From: Primulina eburnea
Taxonomy: Eukaryota; Streptophyta; Magnoliopsida; Lamiales; Gesneriaceae
DNA length: 64,000 nucleotides
Direction of reading: 5' to 3'
NCBI RefSeq assembly: GCF_022965805.1
Contig: NC_133103.1
Coordinates: forward strand, 30,060,329-30,124,328
The notes beneath the pieces are model-generated. The model was not told the DNA's origin. It did not search any database and saw nothing but the letters and a program-made list of their open reading frames with translations. Position numbers and translations under genes: made by a program. Of this stretch, positions 12,051 through 23,171 are shown piece by piece. The number at the start of each line of letters is the position of its first letter. The first letter of the stretch is position 1.

Positions 12051-12570
12051 GCGATTTTGAAGTGTTGGTCAAGATAAGTTTATTTGCATGTTCTCATGTT
12101 AGATTTTGCTCGCAGAGAGCCTGGGAACGATCCAACCCATTCGGTAAAATAAAACAGGATATTTAATTATATTACGCGCATAAAAATATAAAAGTTTATT
12201 TTTGGAGATATATGCGATATTGCTTGTGGCCACTTCACACTCATGGGATTGCAGCTTTTCATGGGATTATTACTTCACCCGGTGACCACTGACCGGTTCA
12301 GTTCATGTTCATGTATGGGTACAAATATCCAGTCCAAGGGCTGTGATGATCTCTACCGCCCAGTATACTGTGGTTTAGTCTGATCAGACGATTCAGTTCA
12401 TGTTATGGGTCACTTGCGTAGAACATATTCTCAATAGAAAATTATTATATGCTATTTCATGACAGGGCTCTATCGAGCAAACATTTCTGTGGTAGCCCGA
12501 ATTCCAAATTGGGTAATTAACGGATTAATGGTGATTAAGAAGGTTTAATGTGTAATTTTGACCGTGGTCA

Positions 12571-12800
12571 TGATCGGACGGACCGAAGATGGTTCGGTAG
12601 CACCGAAGAGTTCGGACGATCCGAAGTGGGTTCGGTGGATCCGATCATGAGGTGTCAAGAGTTGATCGACACGTCAGTTTACATGCAAGTTCGGATGATC
12701 CGAAGTGTAGGTTCGGTGGATCCGATCATGAGGTGTCAAGAGCCGATGGACACGTAGGAGTTCTGACGTTCCGAAGTAGGTTCGGTGGATCCGAACATAG
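12571..12800 (+). repeat. U3 array of TTCGG/CCGAA palindromic repeats
   Basis: About four units of 40-79 bp containing ttcggaygatccgaagt and ggttcggtggatccga, each a near-palindrome around GATC. The second and third units also share atcatgaggtgtcaagag. The array ends within 5 bp of the TATA box, the position of an enhancer. The same array lies at 18682-18911 in the 3' LTR. Confidence 0.85.
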
Positions 12801-12802
12801 CC

Positions 12803-12810
12803 TATAAATA
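12803..12810 (+). promoter_or_regulatory. TATA box of the Tekay LTR
   Basis: TATAAATA in the context gcctataaatagtgctc, directly downstream of the palindromic array. It is a good plant TATA match and would place transcription start about 30 bp further on. The 3' LTR copy differs one base upstream (acctataaatag). Confidence 0.75.
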
Positions 12811-13271
12811 GTGCTCGGATTTCCTCATTTTGCATTGCAAATTCTTGAGTTGTGTCTCATATTTGAGAGGTTTGGAAGGTTTCTAGGGTTAGTTGTCGGT
12901 CGAGCGATAGCCAAGAGCTGCCAGGATTGGTAGCGTAGCGACGCCTGAGTTACGAGGCAATCGACATCAAAGGGCTGTCGACGGACGAAGGTAAACCCTA
13001 AACCTTTGGTATTACTGGTTTTGCTAGTCGAGCATGGTAGTATTGTTCATTGGGTATGCTTTTGATGCGTAGGCTTGTTCTAGACCTGATTAGCGGTGTT
13101 GCGTAAGGCTAGGCTTGCTGTGATAGAGGTACGAAAGTACTATCCGAGATATCCTGGTCGAGTATACATCCTTATATGTGTTGCATGATTATGTGGTGCA
13201 TTGATATATGTCATATGATGCATGCTATTATGTCACGTTTTATGATGCATGTTGCATTTCATGTTGAGCCG

Positions 13272-13321
13272 TATCTCCTTCGAGATAGCCTTTACTGTTG
13301 AGCTGTATCTCTTTCGAGATA
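13272..13321 (+). repeat. Two tandem small hairpins in the LTR
   Basis: TATCTC-cttc-GAGATA at 13272-13287 and TATCTC-tttc-GAGATA at 13306-13321: two perfect 6-bp stems with 4-base loops in a 34-bp direct repeat (ttgagcygtatctcyttcga). Both are kept in the 3' LTR. They probably lie in transcribed LTR sequence. Confidence 0.7.
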
Positions 13322-13935
13322 AGCTATATCTTGTGGGGCCGCTCAGCCCTGTCTTGCCTTGTGGACGCATGGACACCGAGAGTACACAGTGGCCGACGGG
13401 TCCGGAGGGCTTCGGTGATCCGGGACATTTTAGGTCCACGTCTGTTCTTGTAGTGGATGCAGTGACCCAGAGGAGTACCGCGCGGCACTATCCACTTGGC
13501 GCCTCTAGACTGAGCATTTTGAGATCCTTTGTTACTCCTGTTTCTTGACTACCCTGGTATCATATCATAGCATGTGCATTTCATATAGGCTTGTATACTC
13601 ATGCTTTTGTACTGGGCGTTCTTATCGCTCACGTCCTCGGTTTTGTTTATCTTGGACACCCCATTCCCACGGGGCAGGCCTCAGGTTGGATGGCTCAGGA
13701 GGAGGAGGAGGAGGACGTTGAGTAGCCGGTGGAGTTATTTATTCAGTACTCTTTGATTCGATATGGTTGTACCGTATACTTTCTTTTCATTCTGAGTTGT
13801 TATGGATTTTCGATGGAGTTGTATAACTATCTTTTGTTGACCTTTTCCGCTATTATCTCTGATTGTTATTAATTAAGTTAATTGCATGCTTAGTTCTTGA
13901 TTAGTAGGTGATTCTGGAACGGGTCACTACATTTA

Positions 13936-13947
13936 TGGTATCAGAGC
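13936..13947 (+). other. Primer-binding site (initiator-Met tRNA)
   Basis: TGGTATCAGAGC, four bases after the LTR end at 13931, matching the 3' end of plant initiator-methionine tRNA. Minus-strand cDNA synthesis starts here. Confidence 0.9.
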
Positions 13948-14029
13948 ATGCTTACGATTTTGGGATATAGATTCTGTTTTGGGATTTTCGTTGACCATTT
14001 TACCATTTTTCCCATTCTATCTTGTAGCG

Positions 14030-17000
14030 ATGGCTGACCACTTTGGTGATGAGAGTAGTCAGGGAAGTGTAGGTCGTTGGGGTGACCAGGACGATCGTAG
14101 GCGTCATCGTGAACATCGTCATCGTCGGGATGGTCCTAGGCGTTTTGATTTGCACCGTTTCATTCAGATGGGGCCTAAGCCTTTAGTCGGCGGTGAGACT
14201 CCCGATGATGCTGAGGATTGGTTAGAGCGCATGGAGAGTTGTTTCCGTGCATTCCAGTGCACCGAGGAGCAGAGGATGGAGACCCTTAGTTTTCTTCTCG
14301 AGGGCCGTGCGCGCAAGTGGTGGCGATCGACTTCTGCGCCGATAGTCCAGTCTCAGGGTAGGGTGATCTGGGCCGATTTCCGTGCAGCTTTCATGCAGCT
14401 GTATTTTCCTCCAGCCCTTCGCCAGGCAAAGACGATTGAGCTCCTGAATCTTAATCAGGGGAGTATGTCTGTTGATGAATATCAGCAGAAGTTCTTCGAG
14501 TTGTTACCCTTTGCCCCTCATATCAGTGGCAGTTCTGAGGCCAAGTATGACCATTTCCTCCAGGGTCTTAACCAGGAGATCTTTGATCGAGTCACTGTCT
14601 GTGATAATCCTACTTCGTATGATGGATTAGTGAACCGGTGTCGCCAGGCAGAGATCAGTCTCCAGCGTGGTAGGGCTATTCTTTCTTCTAGACCTCCGAG
14701 TACTTTGAGCCCTCGATCTCAATCTTTCAAGAAATCTGGTTCTTCTTCTTCTGGATCTGGATCACGGTCTAGCGGTGTTTTCCGCTTTGGTAAGAAGAAG
14801 GTTTCTTGTGTGCATTGTGGGAAGAACCATCCATCGGAGCAATGCCGATCAGCCGCGGGAGCTTGTTTTCAGTGCGGAGAGATGGGTCATCTCAAGAAGA
14901 ATTGTCCTCAGTTGCGAGGTGGAGTAGGATCTGGTTCCGGATCTCAGACGACTGTTCAGCAGAGGAGGCAGGGTCAGGCAGTGGGTAGTTCAAATCTTCG
15001 ACCTCGTGCCCAAGGTCAGGTTTTTGCGCTGAACCAGGATCAGGCTGCAGATGAGACAGAGAGAGTCATAGCAGGTACTTTTCGTTTATGCGGTATTCCT
15101 GCTGTTGTTCTTATTGATACCGGAGCATCACATTCATTCATTTCTGCACGATTTGTTAAGCGTCATAAGTTACCATATGTTTCTCTAGACGTCATTCTTT
15201 CCGTTTCTACCCCGATGGGTCATTCGGTGTTAGCAAAGCGTCTAGTGATGGGTTGTCCCTTAGATTTTGAGGGTAACGAATTGATTGCGAATCTTATGAT
15301 CTTGGAGATGGAAGATTTTGATTGTATTCTAGGTATAGACCTATTGACTACCTACCGAGCTACCGTGGATTGTTACCAGAAGCTTGTTCAGTTTCGTACG
15401 ACTGAGAGCTCTAGTTGGTTTTTCTATGGTGAGGGAGCGCGACCTCCGCTGCCAGTGGTATCTGCTCTGAAAGCCTGTCGTGCTTTAGAGGCGGGCGGGG
15501 AAGGCTACCTCATCTATGCGATTGACTCCTCCACAGGTAGTGTTGGTATAGATGATATTCCAGTGGTTTGTGAATTTCCTGATGTTTTCCCAGATGAGAT
15601 TCCTGGTTTTCCTCCGGTTAGAGAGGTGGAATTTGGCATTGAGTTAATGCCAGGGACTGCACCGATTTCTCGTGCCCCCTATCGTCTTGCTCCGTCAGAG
15701 ATGAGAGAATTGAAGCAGCAATTGCAGGATCTTCTTGATAAAGGTTATATTCGCCCGAGTGTTTCACCTTGGGGAGCTCCAGTTTTGTTTGTCAAGAAGA
15801 AAGATGGATCTATGCGATTGTGCATTGATTATCGCCAGCTGAATCGAGTGACGATCAAAAACAAGTATCCATTACCTCGTATCGATGATTTGTTCGATCA
15901 GCTTCAGGGTACCTCTGTTTACTCCAAGATTGACTTGCGATCGGGTTATCATCAGATGAGAGTTAGAGATGATGATATTTCCAAGACTGCATTTCGTACT
16001 CGATATGGGCATTACGAGTTTCTAGTTATGCCATTCGGATTGACAAATGCGCCAGCGGTGTTCATGGATCTGATGAACCGAGTCTTTCGGGATTTTTTAG
16101 ATCAGTTTGTTGTGGTTTTCATCGACGATATCTTGATTTATTCTCACAGTGTGGAAGAGCATATCCAGCACTTGAGGATTGTGTTGCAGATTCTTCGCGA
16201 GAAGCAATTGTATGCTAAGCTGAGTAAGTGCGAGTTCTGGATTGATCGTGTAGTATTTCTTGGTCATGTGATTTCCAAGGAAGGAATTTCTGTGGATCCT
16301 AGCAAGATTGAGGCAGTGCTGAATTGGTCACGTCCGACGATGGTGGCTGAGATCCGTAGTTTTCTAGGTCTGGCAGGGTATTATCGTCGCTTCATCGTGA
16401 ATTTCTCTCAGGTAGCTAGACCATTGACGCAACTTACTCGAAAGGATGTTCCATTTGAGTGGTCATCTGAGTGCGAAGATAGTTTCAGAGAGCTTCGTCG
16501 ACTTCTGACTTCTGCACCTGTTTTGGCGTTACCGTCAGGATCTGATGGTTTCAGTGTTTACACCGATGCTTCTTTTCAAGGCTTAGGGTGTGTGTTGACG
16601 CAGAATGGTCATGTGATCGCTTATGCTTCCAGACAGTTGAAACCTCACGAGGAAAAGTATCCTATTCATGATCTAGAATTAGCTGCTATTGTGTTTGCGC
16701 TAAAAATCTGGCGTCATTACTTGTACGGGGTTAAGTTTGAAATTTTTACTGATCATAAGAGTCTGAAGTATCTGTTCACTCAGGCTGAGTTGAACATGAG
16801 ACAACGTCGTTGGATGGATCTACTTAAAGATTATGACTGCGAGATCAAATACCATCCAGGTTCTGCGAATCTCACAGCCGATGCTCTTAGTCGCAAGGTG
16901 AGAATCTCTGCACTTCAGACCAGTGCTATGATTAGTACTATCCAGGATTGTTGTTCATTGGGATTTAATTTCAAACATCGGAAAGGTATGGAGAGCATTC

Positions 17001-18448
17001 GTGTTGCTACCATTTTATCTGAGCCAGCTTTGTTCGCTCGGATTCGAGATGCACAGATGTCTGATCTCAAGACTCAGAGATTAGCCCGATTGGTTGGTGG
17101 AGATAGCAATTTCCATTATCAGTCTAATGGTCTTTTGTGTTTGTCTAATCGGGTGGTGGTACCAGAGGATGATACTTTGAGGGAAGAAATCTTGGCTCAG
17201 GCTCATCGAAGCAAGTTGAGTGTCCATCCGGGAAGCAACAAGATGTATAAAGATTTGAGGACACGATTTTGGTGGAAAGGGATGAAGCGCAGCGTTTATC
17301 AGTTTGTTTCCAAGTGTCTTGTTTGTCAGCAAGTTAAGGCAGAGCACCGTCGACCGGGAGGATTATTGTTGAACTTACCTATTCCCGAATGGAAGTGGGA
17401 GCATATCGCGATGGACTTCTTTACTCACTTACCATTATCTTCGAGGAATAGTGATGCTATTTGGGTAGTGGTGGATCGACTCACCAAGTCTGCTCATTTT
17501 CTGCCATATAACCGTGATTTCACTTTCGATCGTATGGCTCGATTGTACATTCAAGAGATTGTACGTTTGCATGGGGTGCCAGTTAGTATTGTCAGTGACA
17601 GAGATCCTCGTTTTACCTCACGATTTTGGGGTAGTTTCCAGGCGGTATTGGGTACGTCCCTAAGTTTAAGTACAGCTTATCATCCAGAGACCGACGGTCA
17701 GACGGAGAGGACTATCCGTACACTTGAGGATATGATGCGAGCTTGTGTGATGGATTTCGGAACCGTTTGGCAGGATCATTTGCCTTTGATTGAGTTCGCG
17801 TACAACAACAGCTATCATCGTAGTATTGGTATGGCACCATTTGAGGCGTTGTATGGGCGACGTTGTCGTACTCCATTATTTTGGGATGAAGTTGGGGAAC
17901 GACATGTTGAGGGACCGGAGTTAGTCCAGCAAGCTATTGATAAGGTTGCAATAATCAAGAAACGGATTAAGATCGCTCAGGATCGACAGGCTAGTTATGC
18001 GAACACCAAGCGGCGACCTCTTTATTTTCAGCCAGGTGAGAAAGTGTTTCTCCGAGTTTCGCCTTTTCGCAGGATTTTGAGATTTGGTCTCAAGGGTAAG
18101 CTGTCTCCGAGATTTATTGGTCCATTTGAAATATTGGAAAGCGTGGGAGATTTGGCTTACAGACTTGCATTGCCGCCGTACCTATCAAGTATTCATGATG
18201 TGTTCCACGTATCTTTGTTGAGACGATACGTAGCAGATGAGTCTCACATCTTGTATCCCTCTGAAGTTCAACTAAATTCGGATTTGTCTTACGTGGAACG
18301 ACCAGTGCGGATCCTCGATCGCAAAGACAAGGTGTTGCGGAATAAGATCATTCCTCTTGTCTTAGTTCAGTGGCAGTGCAGAGGCACTGAAGAAGCCACT
18401 TGGGAGCTAGAGAGTCGTATGCGTTCGGAGCATCCAGAGCTCTTTTGA
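14030..18448 (+). CDS. gag-pol: Gag-Pol polyprotein, Tekay/Del chromovirus
   Basis: An uninterrupted 1,472-codon frame. I start it at the ATG at 14030; the frame is open upstream but without an earlier ATG. Domains: His/Arg-rich N-terminus; Gag core from about residue 60 (DWLERM, RARKWW); zinc-knuckle region with a partial motif at C260 and a full CX2CX4HX4C at 279-292; aspartic protease with D363-T-G-A-S; reverse transcriptase about 560-760 with FIDD (D699, D700); RNase H with D846; integrase zinc site H1059, H1066, C1096, C1099; integrase catalytic D1129, D1190, E1226 with the expected 35-residue spacing before E; GPFEIL domain; chromodomain-like C-terminus (VLVQWQ...ATWELESRM) ending at residue 1472. 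All catalytic residues are intact, so it is probably functional. Fusing gag and pol in one frame is usual for this clade. Chromodomains tend to steer insertion toward heterochromatin, which fits the nested setting. Confidence 0.95.
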   Translation: MADHFGDESSQGSVGRWGDQDDRRRHREHRHRRDGPRRFDLHRFIQMGPKPLVGGETPDDAEDWLERMESCFRAFQCTEEQRMETLSFLLEGRARKWWRSTSAPIVQSQGRVIWADFRAAFMQLYFPPALRQAKTIELLNLNQGSMSVDEYQQKFFELLPFAPHISGSSEAKYDHFLQGLNQEIFDRVTVCDNPTSYDGLVNRCRQAEISLQRGRAILSSRPPSTLSPRSQSFKKSGSSSSGSGSRSSGVFRFGKKKVSCVHCGKNHPSEQCRSAAGACFQCGEMGHLKKNCPQLRGGVGSGSGSQTTVQQRRQGQAVGSSNLRPRAQGQVFALNQDQAADETERVIAGTFRLCGIPAVVLIDTGASHSFISARFVKRHKLPYVSLDVILSVSTPMGHSVLAKRLVMGCPLDFEGNELIANLMILEMEDFDCILGIDLLTTYRATVDCYQKLVQFRTTESSSWFFYGEGARPPLPVVSALKACRALEAGGEGYLIYAIDSSTGSVGIDDIPVVCEFPDVFPDEIPGFPPVREVEFGIELMPGTAPISRAPYRLAPSEMRELKQQLQDLLDKGYIRPSVSPWGAPVLFVKKKDGSMRLCIDYRQLNRVTIKNKYPLPRIDDLFDQLQGTSVYSKIDLRSGYHQMRVRDDDISKTAFRTRYGHYEFLVMPFGLTNAPAVFMDLMNRVFRDFLDQFVVVFIDDILIYSHSVEEHIQHLRIVLQILREKQLYAKLSKCEFWIDRVVFLGHVISKEGISVDPSKIEAVLNWSRPTMVAEIRSFLGLAGYYRRFIVNFSQVARPLTQLTRKDVPFEWSSECEDSFRELRRLLTSAPVLALPSGSDGFSVYTDASFQGLGCVLTQNGHVIAYASRQLKPHEEKYPIHDLELAAIVFALKIWRHYLYGVKFEIFTDHKSLKYLFTQAELNMRQRRWMDLLKDYDCEIKYHPGSANLTADALSRKVRISALQTSAMISTIQDCCSLGFNFKHRKGMESIRVATILSEPALFARIRDAQMSDLKTQRLARLVGGDSNFHYQSNGLLCLSNRVVVPEDDTLREEILAQAHRSKLSVHPGSNKMYKDLRTRFWWKGMKRSVYQFVSKCLVCQQVKAEHRRPGGLLLNLPIPEWKWEHIAMDFFTHLPLSSRNSDAIWVVVDRLTKSAHFLPYNRDFTFDRMARLYIQEIVRLHGVPVSIVSDRDPRFTSRFWGSFQAVLGTSLSLSTAYHPETDGQTERTIRTLEDMMRACVMDFGTVWQDHLPLIEFAYNNSYHRSIGMAPFEALYGRRCRTPLFWDEVGERHVEGPELVQQAIDKVAIIKKRIKIAQDRQASYANTKRRPLYFQPGEKVFLRVSPFRRILRFGLKGKLSPRFIGPFEILESVGDLAYRLALPPYLSSIHDVFHVSLLRRYVADESHILYPSEVQLNSDLSYVERPVRILDRKDKVLRNKIIPLVLVQWQCRGTEEATWELESRMRSEHPELF

Positions 18449-18585
18449 GTTATACTTTGTTTATGTTTGTGTTTTTAGTTGTAATCGAAATATCAGTTGT
18501 ATTCAACAACAATTGAGATGTAATAACGATGTTGTTATTTCGTTTTTTTCATCCTCTAAGCCTGATTTCGAGGACGAAATCTTTT

Positions 18586-18598
18586 AAGGGGGGGAGAA
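18586..18598 (+). other. Polypurine tract of the Tekay element
   Basis: Purine run AAGGGGGGGAGAA just before the 3' LTR start. The segment upstream (tttcgaggacgaaatctttt) is a conserved feature of this clade also present before LTR-A1 and LTR-A2. Confidence 0.9.
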
Positions 18599-20042
18599 TG
18601 TGGTAGCCCGAATTCCAAATTGGGTAATTAACGGATTAATGGTGATTAAGAAGGTTTAATGTGTAATTTTGACCGTGGTCATGATCGGACGGACCGAAGA
18701 TGGTTCGGTAGCACCGAAGAGTTCGGACGATCCGAAGTGGGTTCGGTGGATCCGATCATGAGGTGTCAAGAGTTGATCGACACGTCAGTTTACATGCAAG
18801 TTCGGATGATCCGAAGTGTAGGTTCGGTGGATCCGATCATGAGGTGTCAAGAGCCGATGGACACGTAGGAGTTCTGACGTTCCGAAGTAGGTTCGGTGGA
18901 TCCGAACATAACCTATAAATAGTGCTCGGATTTCCTCATTTTGCATTGCAAATTCTTGAGTTGTGTCTCATATTTGAGAGGTTTGGAAGGTTTCTAGGGT
19001 TAGTTGTCGGTCGAGCGATAGCCAAGAGCTGCCAGGATTGGTAGCGTAGCGACGCCTGAGTTACGAGGCAATCGACATCAAAGGGCTGTCGACGGACGAA
19101 GGTAAACCCTAAACCTTTGGTATTACTGGTTTTGCTAGTCGAGCATGGTAGTATTGTTCATTGGGTATGCTTTTGATGCGTAGGCTTGTTCTAGACCTGA
19201 TTAGCGGTGTTGCGTAAGGCTAGGCTTGCTGTGATAGAGGTACGAAAGTACTATCCGAGATATCCTGGTCGAGTATACATCCTTATATGTGTTGCATGAT
19301 TATGTGGTGCATTGATATATGTCATATGATGCATGCTATTATGTCACGTTTTATGATGCATGTTGCATTTCATGTTGAGCCGTATCTCCTTCGAGATAGC
19401 CTTTACTGTTGAGCTGTATCTCTTTCGAGATAAGCTATATCTTGTGGGGCCGCTCAGCCCTGTCTTGCCTTGTGGACGCATGGACACCGAGAGTACACAG
19501 TGGCCGACGGGTCCGGAGGGCTTCGGTGATCCGGGACATTTTAGGTCCACGTCTGTTCTTGTAGTGGATGCAGTGACCCAGAGGAGTACCGCGCGGCACT
19601 ATCCACTTGGCGCCTCTAGACTGAGCATTTTGAGATCCTTTGTTACTCCTGTTTCTTGACTACCCTGGTATCATATCATAGCATGTGCATTTCATATAGG
19701 CTTGTATACTCATGCTTTTGTACTGGGCGTTCTTATCGCTCACGTCCTCGGTTTTGTTTATCTTGGACACCCCATTCCCACGGGGCAGGCCTCAGGTTGG
19801 ATGGCTCAGGAGGAGGAGGAGGAGGACGTTGAGTAGCCGGTGGAGTTATTTATTCAGTACTCTTTGATTCGATATGGTTGTACCGTATACTTTCTTTTCA
19901 TTCTGAGTTGTTATGGATTTTCGATGGAGTTGTATAACTATATTTTGTTGACCTTTTCCGCTATTATCTCTGATTGTTATTAATTAAGTTAATTGCATGC
20001 TTAGTTCTTGATTAGTAGGTGATTCTGGAACGGGTCACTACA
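18599..20042 (+). mobile_element. 3' LTR of the Tekay element
   Basis: 1,444 bp, the same boundaries and internal features as the 5' LTR, with two visible differences (cataacc versus catagcc before the TATA box; actatattttg versus actatcttttg near 19942). Followed directly by the TSD ATTTC and the resumption of LTR-A1. Confidence 0.95.
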
Positions 20043-20486
20043 ATTTCACTTACGATTTTCAGTTCAGTTATGCACGTATTTATAATTATTCATTACACGA
20101 TTTTCACTTTACCATTTACGATATGATATCTTTACATGGCATGAAACTTTAATATATATTTTACTTATTATTCACAATATATGCATGCTGAGTCTTTAGG
20201 CTCACTAGACTTGATTGTTGCAGGTACTGATGAGGTCAGGACCGAGGGCGGGGACCAGTGAGCCATCTTGGGTCGGCAGTAGTAGAAACTCGAGGACCTC
20301 ATTTTCAGCACTTACTATTTTTACTCCAAACTCAGTTTTATTTCGTTGAATTATTTTAAGTTGTTATTTTGAAAACATTATTTACTTCCGCTGCTACTTT
20401 AAATATTGAATCTTTTTATCAGTATATTTTATGAATGAGACATTTTATTTATTTAAATAGAAAATTTTATGTTTTTCCGCAAATTT

Positions 20487-20770
20487 TCAAATACGAATTT
20501 CGAGCCTCTACAACACCTACTCTTATATTTACACCGGACCCGTGTTGGTAAACACATCACACTCCCACTCACACTCCAGTAGCTGATTTTGGTGTGCTGC
20601 GCATGGATTTAAATACGAATTTCGAGCCTCTACAACACCTACTCTTATATTCAAATACGAATTTCGAGCCTCTACAACACCTACTCTTATATTTAAATAT
20701 TGCACCCGCGGTCCTTGCAAGTCAGAATCCGGAAAATCTATATTTTGGTGTGCTGCGCATGGAAGTCCAA
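20487..20770 (+). repeat. Scrambled duplications at the LTR-A1 end
   Basis: A roughly 41-bp segment (aatacgaatttcgagcctct plus acaacacctactcttatat) that spans the LTR-A1 terminus and its flank occurs three times: about 20488-20529, 20611-20651 and 20653-20694. A second motif, ttttggtgtgctgcgcatgg, occurs at about 20587 and 20743. The copies are interleaved rather than in simple tandem. Confidence 0.85.
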
Positions 20771-21948
20771 GATTTGATTGTGCTGCGAATTAGGGATTGT
20801 GTGAGAATATAAAATACATAATATTTTTACCATCTAGGGTATTGGGGAGCCAAGGAATGAATGGAGGCTGCTTCAAGAAGATTGAAGACCCAAGTTCATC
20901 AAGTTTTTGGGAAATTTTTTACACAACTCCGGAGATGGAATCAACACATCAAACTCTTGTTCTAAGTTCTTCTTTCTTTTGTTTTTCATTTGATATGTCT
21001 TGTTTTAGAACCATGTTTGTTAGTTTGCTTGTGTTATTATGAACTAATTTTTATTTCTAGAGAAAAGACGAAACACAACTAGAAACCATGTGTTGGAATT
21101 TATGAACTAAGCTATTTAAGTTCTTCATATTCATTTGTATTGTTCTAATCTCAAAGCTTTTAATTTATTGGCAATAAAAATTTATCACTCGGAAGAGGAA
21201 ATTATAAACAAGAAAGGGGAAAAATACGTCAATGGTATTTATAGAGTTCGTGAGGCCTATAATGCTATTGAAGTCCATAGATAATCTAGTGTTTGATGTG
21301 TTATTTAATTGTAGATTGTTGATGGAGACGTCACAATCCATTTTTAGATATTTATTATCAACTTAACACTTGGGAGAGGTAGTAGATAATTATAGGATTC
21401 TTGGCTAATGAATAAGAAGGATTTTTATAAAACAGCTACAAGAAGTTACACATGGTGGACGGTTGCGTGAAATCGGACCTCTAGATCTTTTATTCCATTG
21501 TTATTTGCTACAATTTAGTGTTATATATATGTAAATCAATTTTCAATTTAGTTATTCTAGCAAACAAATATTTTAATTAATTATTCTAAATAAAGTCAAG
21601 ACTATTTTAATCACAAGAACTTATATACGTTTATATACACAGTCATCATGGGATCGACACTTGTACTTAAAAATACATTTTACTATAATTTGACGTCGTG
21701 CGCTTGCGAGCAATCAAGAAAACACGCAAGTTATATAAGCGCGGGTGTGCTGAAGCTTCTGTATTTTTGTATCTTTTTCACTTTCCAATTTAACACATTT
21801 TAATACTCCAAACTCTCATCCTAAGCTTCCAAACTACAACAACAAATCGTATAAAACCTGCTCAAGAATCACAAAATTCCAAATTAAATATAAGTAATAA
21901 AAGTGCAATAATTGCACTCATCACAGATATTGGTGACTTCTTGATGTA
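20771..21948. other. Unassigned, with an Athila/Tat-like leader
   Basis: No gene found. AT-rich. The stretch near 21647-21715 (gggatcgacacttgtactta, then ttgacgtcgtgcgcttgcga) resembles the end of Athila/Tat LTRs just upstream of their PBS, but no PBS or gag follows and no TSD is visible. An ORF-like stretch at 20797-21042 has no recognised domain. Confidence 0.35.
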
Positions 21949-21949
21949 A

Positions 21950-22192
21950 AATTTACATTATGTCTTAAGAGATTCAGTGTTGAAATCAAATTATACAGGA
22001 AGGGATCTGAGATGTGATCAAGAAGATTCTGTACATGACTTTTACCCTTTACAGCTGCCTGAGAATAAAAGCCTAAATAACCAGGCAGCCATAGCTAGGC
22101 CCTCGTTCTTGGTCTCTTTCACCTTCAGTTCCTCCAAAGAGACTGGATCTTTCGAAAGATTCAAGGGGTCGAATGACATGCCTCTCGTATAA
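21950..22192 (+). pseudogene. Possible host-gene terminal exon fragment
   Basis: An open frame of about 80 codons ending in TAA at 22190. It has a balanced, non-repetitive composition ([20 protein letters not shown], then [14 protein letters not shown]) unlike the retroelement proteins around it. There is no ATG near its start; the frame opens after a TAA and could follow a 3' splice site. I do not recognise the protein. It may be a captured or relic exon, or chance. Confidence 0.25.
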
Positions 22193-22387
22193 TTGATGTC
22201 TCAAGGAAAAATAAATTCACTAAGGTTCCAGATCAGGCTCAGTACCATGATATCTTGCATATTCTGGTCTGACCTATGCTTCTAAGAGGAAATAAGATGC
22301 AATAAGAAAACAATTTGTCCTTTAACTTGTATGACTATCTTCAAGGTTGGCAAGTATAAGGCACATTCCGTCCAAAATGAAAAGTGC

Positions 22388-22509
22388 CACGTAGGTTCAA
22401 ATTTCAAGAGTTATATCGCACAAATGTGGTGAATTATGAATCCTCACGCACGTAGGTTTAAATTTCTAGAGTTATATCGCACAAAAGTGGTGAATTATGA
22501 ATCCTCACG
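22388..22509 (+). repeat. 61-bp tandem duplication
   Basis: Two copies of 61 bp (cacgtaggttcaaatttcaa ... gtggtgaattatgaatcct), at 22388-22448 and 22449-22509, differing at a few bases. They lie between the possible exon fragment and the copia element; no element ends here. Confidence 0.85.
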
Positions 22510-23171
22510 TCCAAGGTATAAAACTAGTTTAGATCGTAGTAGGGAAGATCAGTTTACCATTAGAAGGTTTTGACATATTGCAACAACCACTTTTTGACTT
22601 CCAGCCACATGAAGACCTGGGATCCCGAGTAGTCGAGTGTATCACCCTGGTGAAAGATTACAAGGAATGAAATATGTTGAACAAAAAAGGTTATTGTCTT
22701 GACCTAGTGTTCAGTTGTTGACAATATATTTTCCAAGATACCACGGCCTCCTCTTTAAATGGAAGCATTTCAAATTTTAAAGCCAGACAAACCTAAATAA
22801 GTTAGAACCTTATAGGGGGTAAACTTCAAATTTTAGGCATTGAAAATAATAAAAGTATTATATTTTATCCATTAGAAATATAATTTCCCCACGTTTTTTC
22901 CCATCGGATTATAAAATCCTTGTTACATCACTGTTTACATTAAAAAGAGTTAAATGTATGAAATAAAAAATAGGTTTCGACCCTGAATTAAGATTTTGTT
23001 TTTTCATCATAATCTCTAAGGTACGTATTATCGAAAAATGTATCATAATAATTTGCAATTAATATATTTCTGTTATCCTTGAAAAAAAACATATGTGAGG
23101 CACAAAAATAACTTAGAACACTTAAAAGTGAAAGGGAAAATTTATAAACTGGTCTTATAAATAGATATATT
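22510..23171. other. Unassigned AT-rich sequence
   Basis: No coding segment, LTR end or repeat recognised. It becomes very AT-rich toward the copia 5' LTR at 23172. Confidence 0.4.

Larger units (their letters stand above)
12488..13931 (+). mobile_element. 5' LTR of the Tekay element
   Basis: Begins TGTGGTAGCCC and ends GGGTCACTACA. Contains, in order, a GC-rich palindromic repeat array, a TATA box, two small hairpins in the probable transcribed part, and a GGA-rich stretch near 13699. As the active promoter LTR it would drive the genomic RNA. Confidence 0.95.
12488..20042 (+). mobile_element. Intact Tekay/Del-type chromovirus with TSD
   Basis: A complete 7,555-bp Ty3/gypsy element: 5' LTR 12488-13931, PBS 13936-13947, one gag-pol ORF 14030-18448, PPT 18586-18598, 3' LTR 18599-20042. 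The perfect 5-bp TSD ATTTC lies at 12483-12487 and 20043-20047. The LTRs are equal in length (1,444 bp) and I see only two substitutions (one near 12799, one near 13821, compared with their 3' counterparts), so insertion was very recent. Every part needed for autonomous transposition is present. It lies inside LTR-A1. Confidence 0.95.
9664..20512 (+). mobile_element. LTR-A1, 3' LTR split by a nested Tekay element
   Basis: Starts TGTAGAACCC after a polypurine tract and ends CCTCTACA at 20512. Removing the nested element (12488-20042) and one TSD copy leaves about 3.29 kb. The joined sequence around the insertion (gagcaaacatttcact) matches uninterrupted LTR-A2 near 55598. Recognisable blocks shared with A0 and A2 include the conserved segment at about 11705-11765 and a 3' module (agtctttaggctcactagac, gaggacctc) at about 20190-20310. 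No coding capacity is seen. Confidence 0.9.

Noticed and set aside
13249..13548. 99-codon open frame present in both Tekay LTRs (also 19360-19659)
   Set aside because: Identical only because the LTRs are identical; no known domain, no ATG context suggesting translation, and it overlaps hairpins likely to be RNA features.
13979..14029. Upstream extension of the Tekay gag-pol frame by 17 codons
   Set aside because: It would start at TTG; the first ATG of the frame is at 14030 and opens with the family-like MADHFGDE start.
21640..21720. Complete Athila/Tat element starting near 21640
   Set aside because: Only a leader-like motif is seen; no PBS, gag or matching LTR follows within the window.
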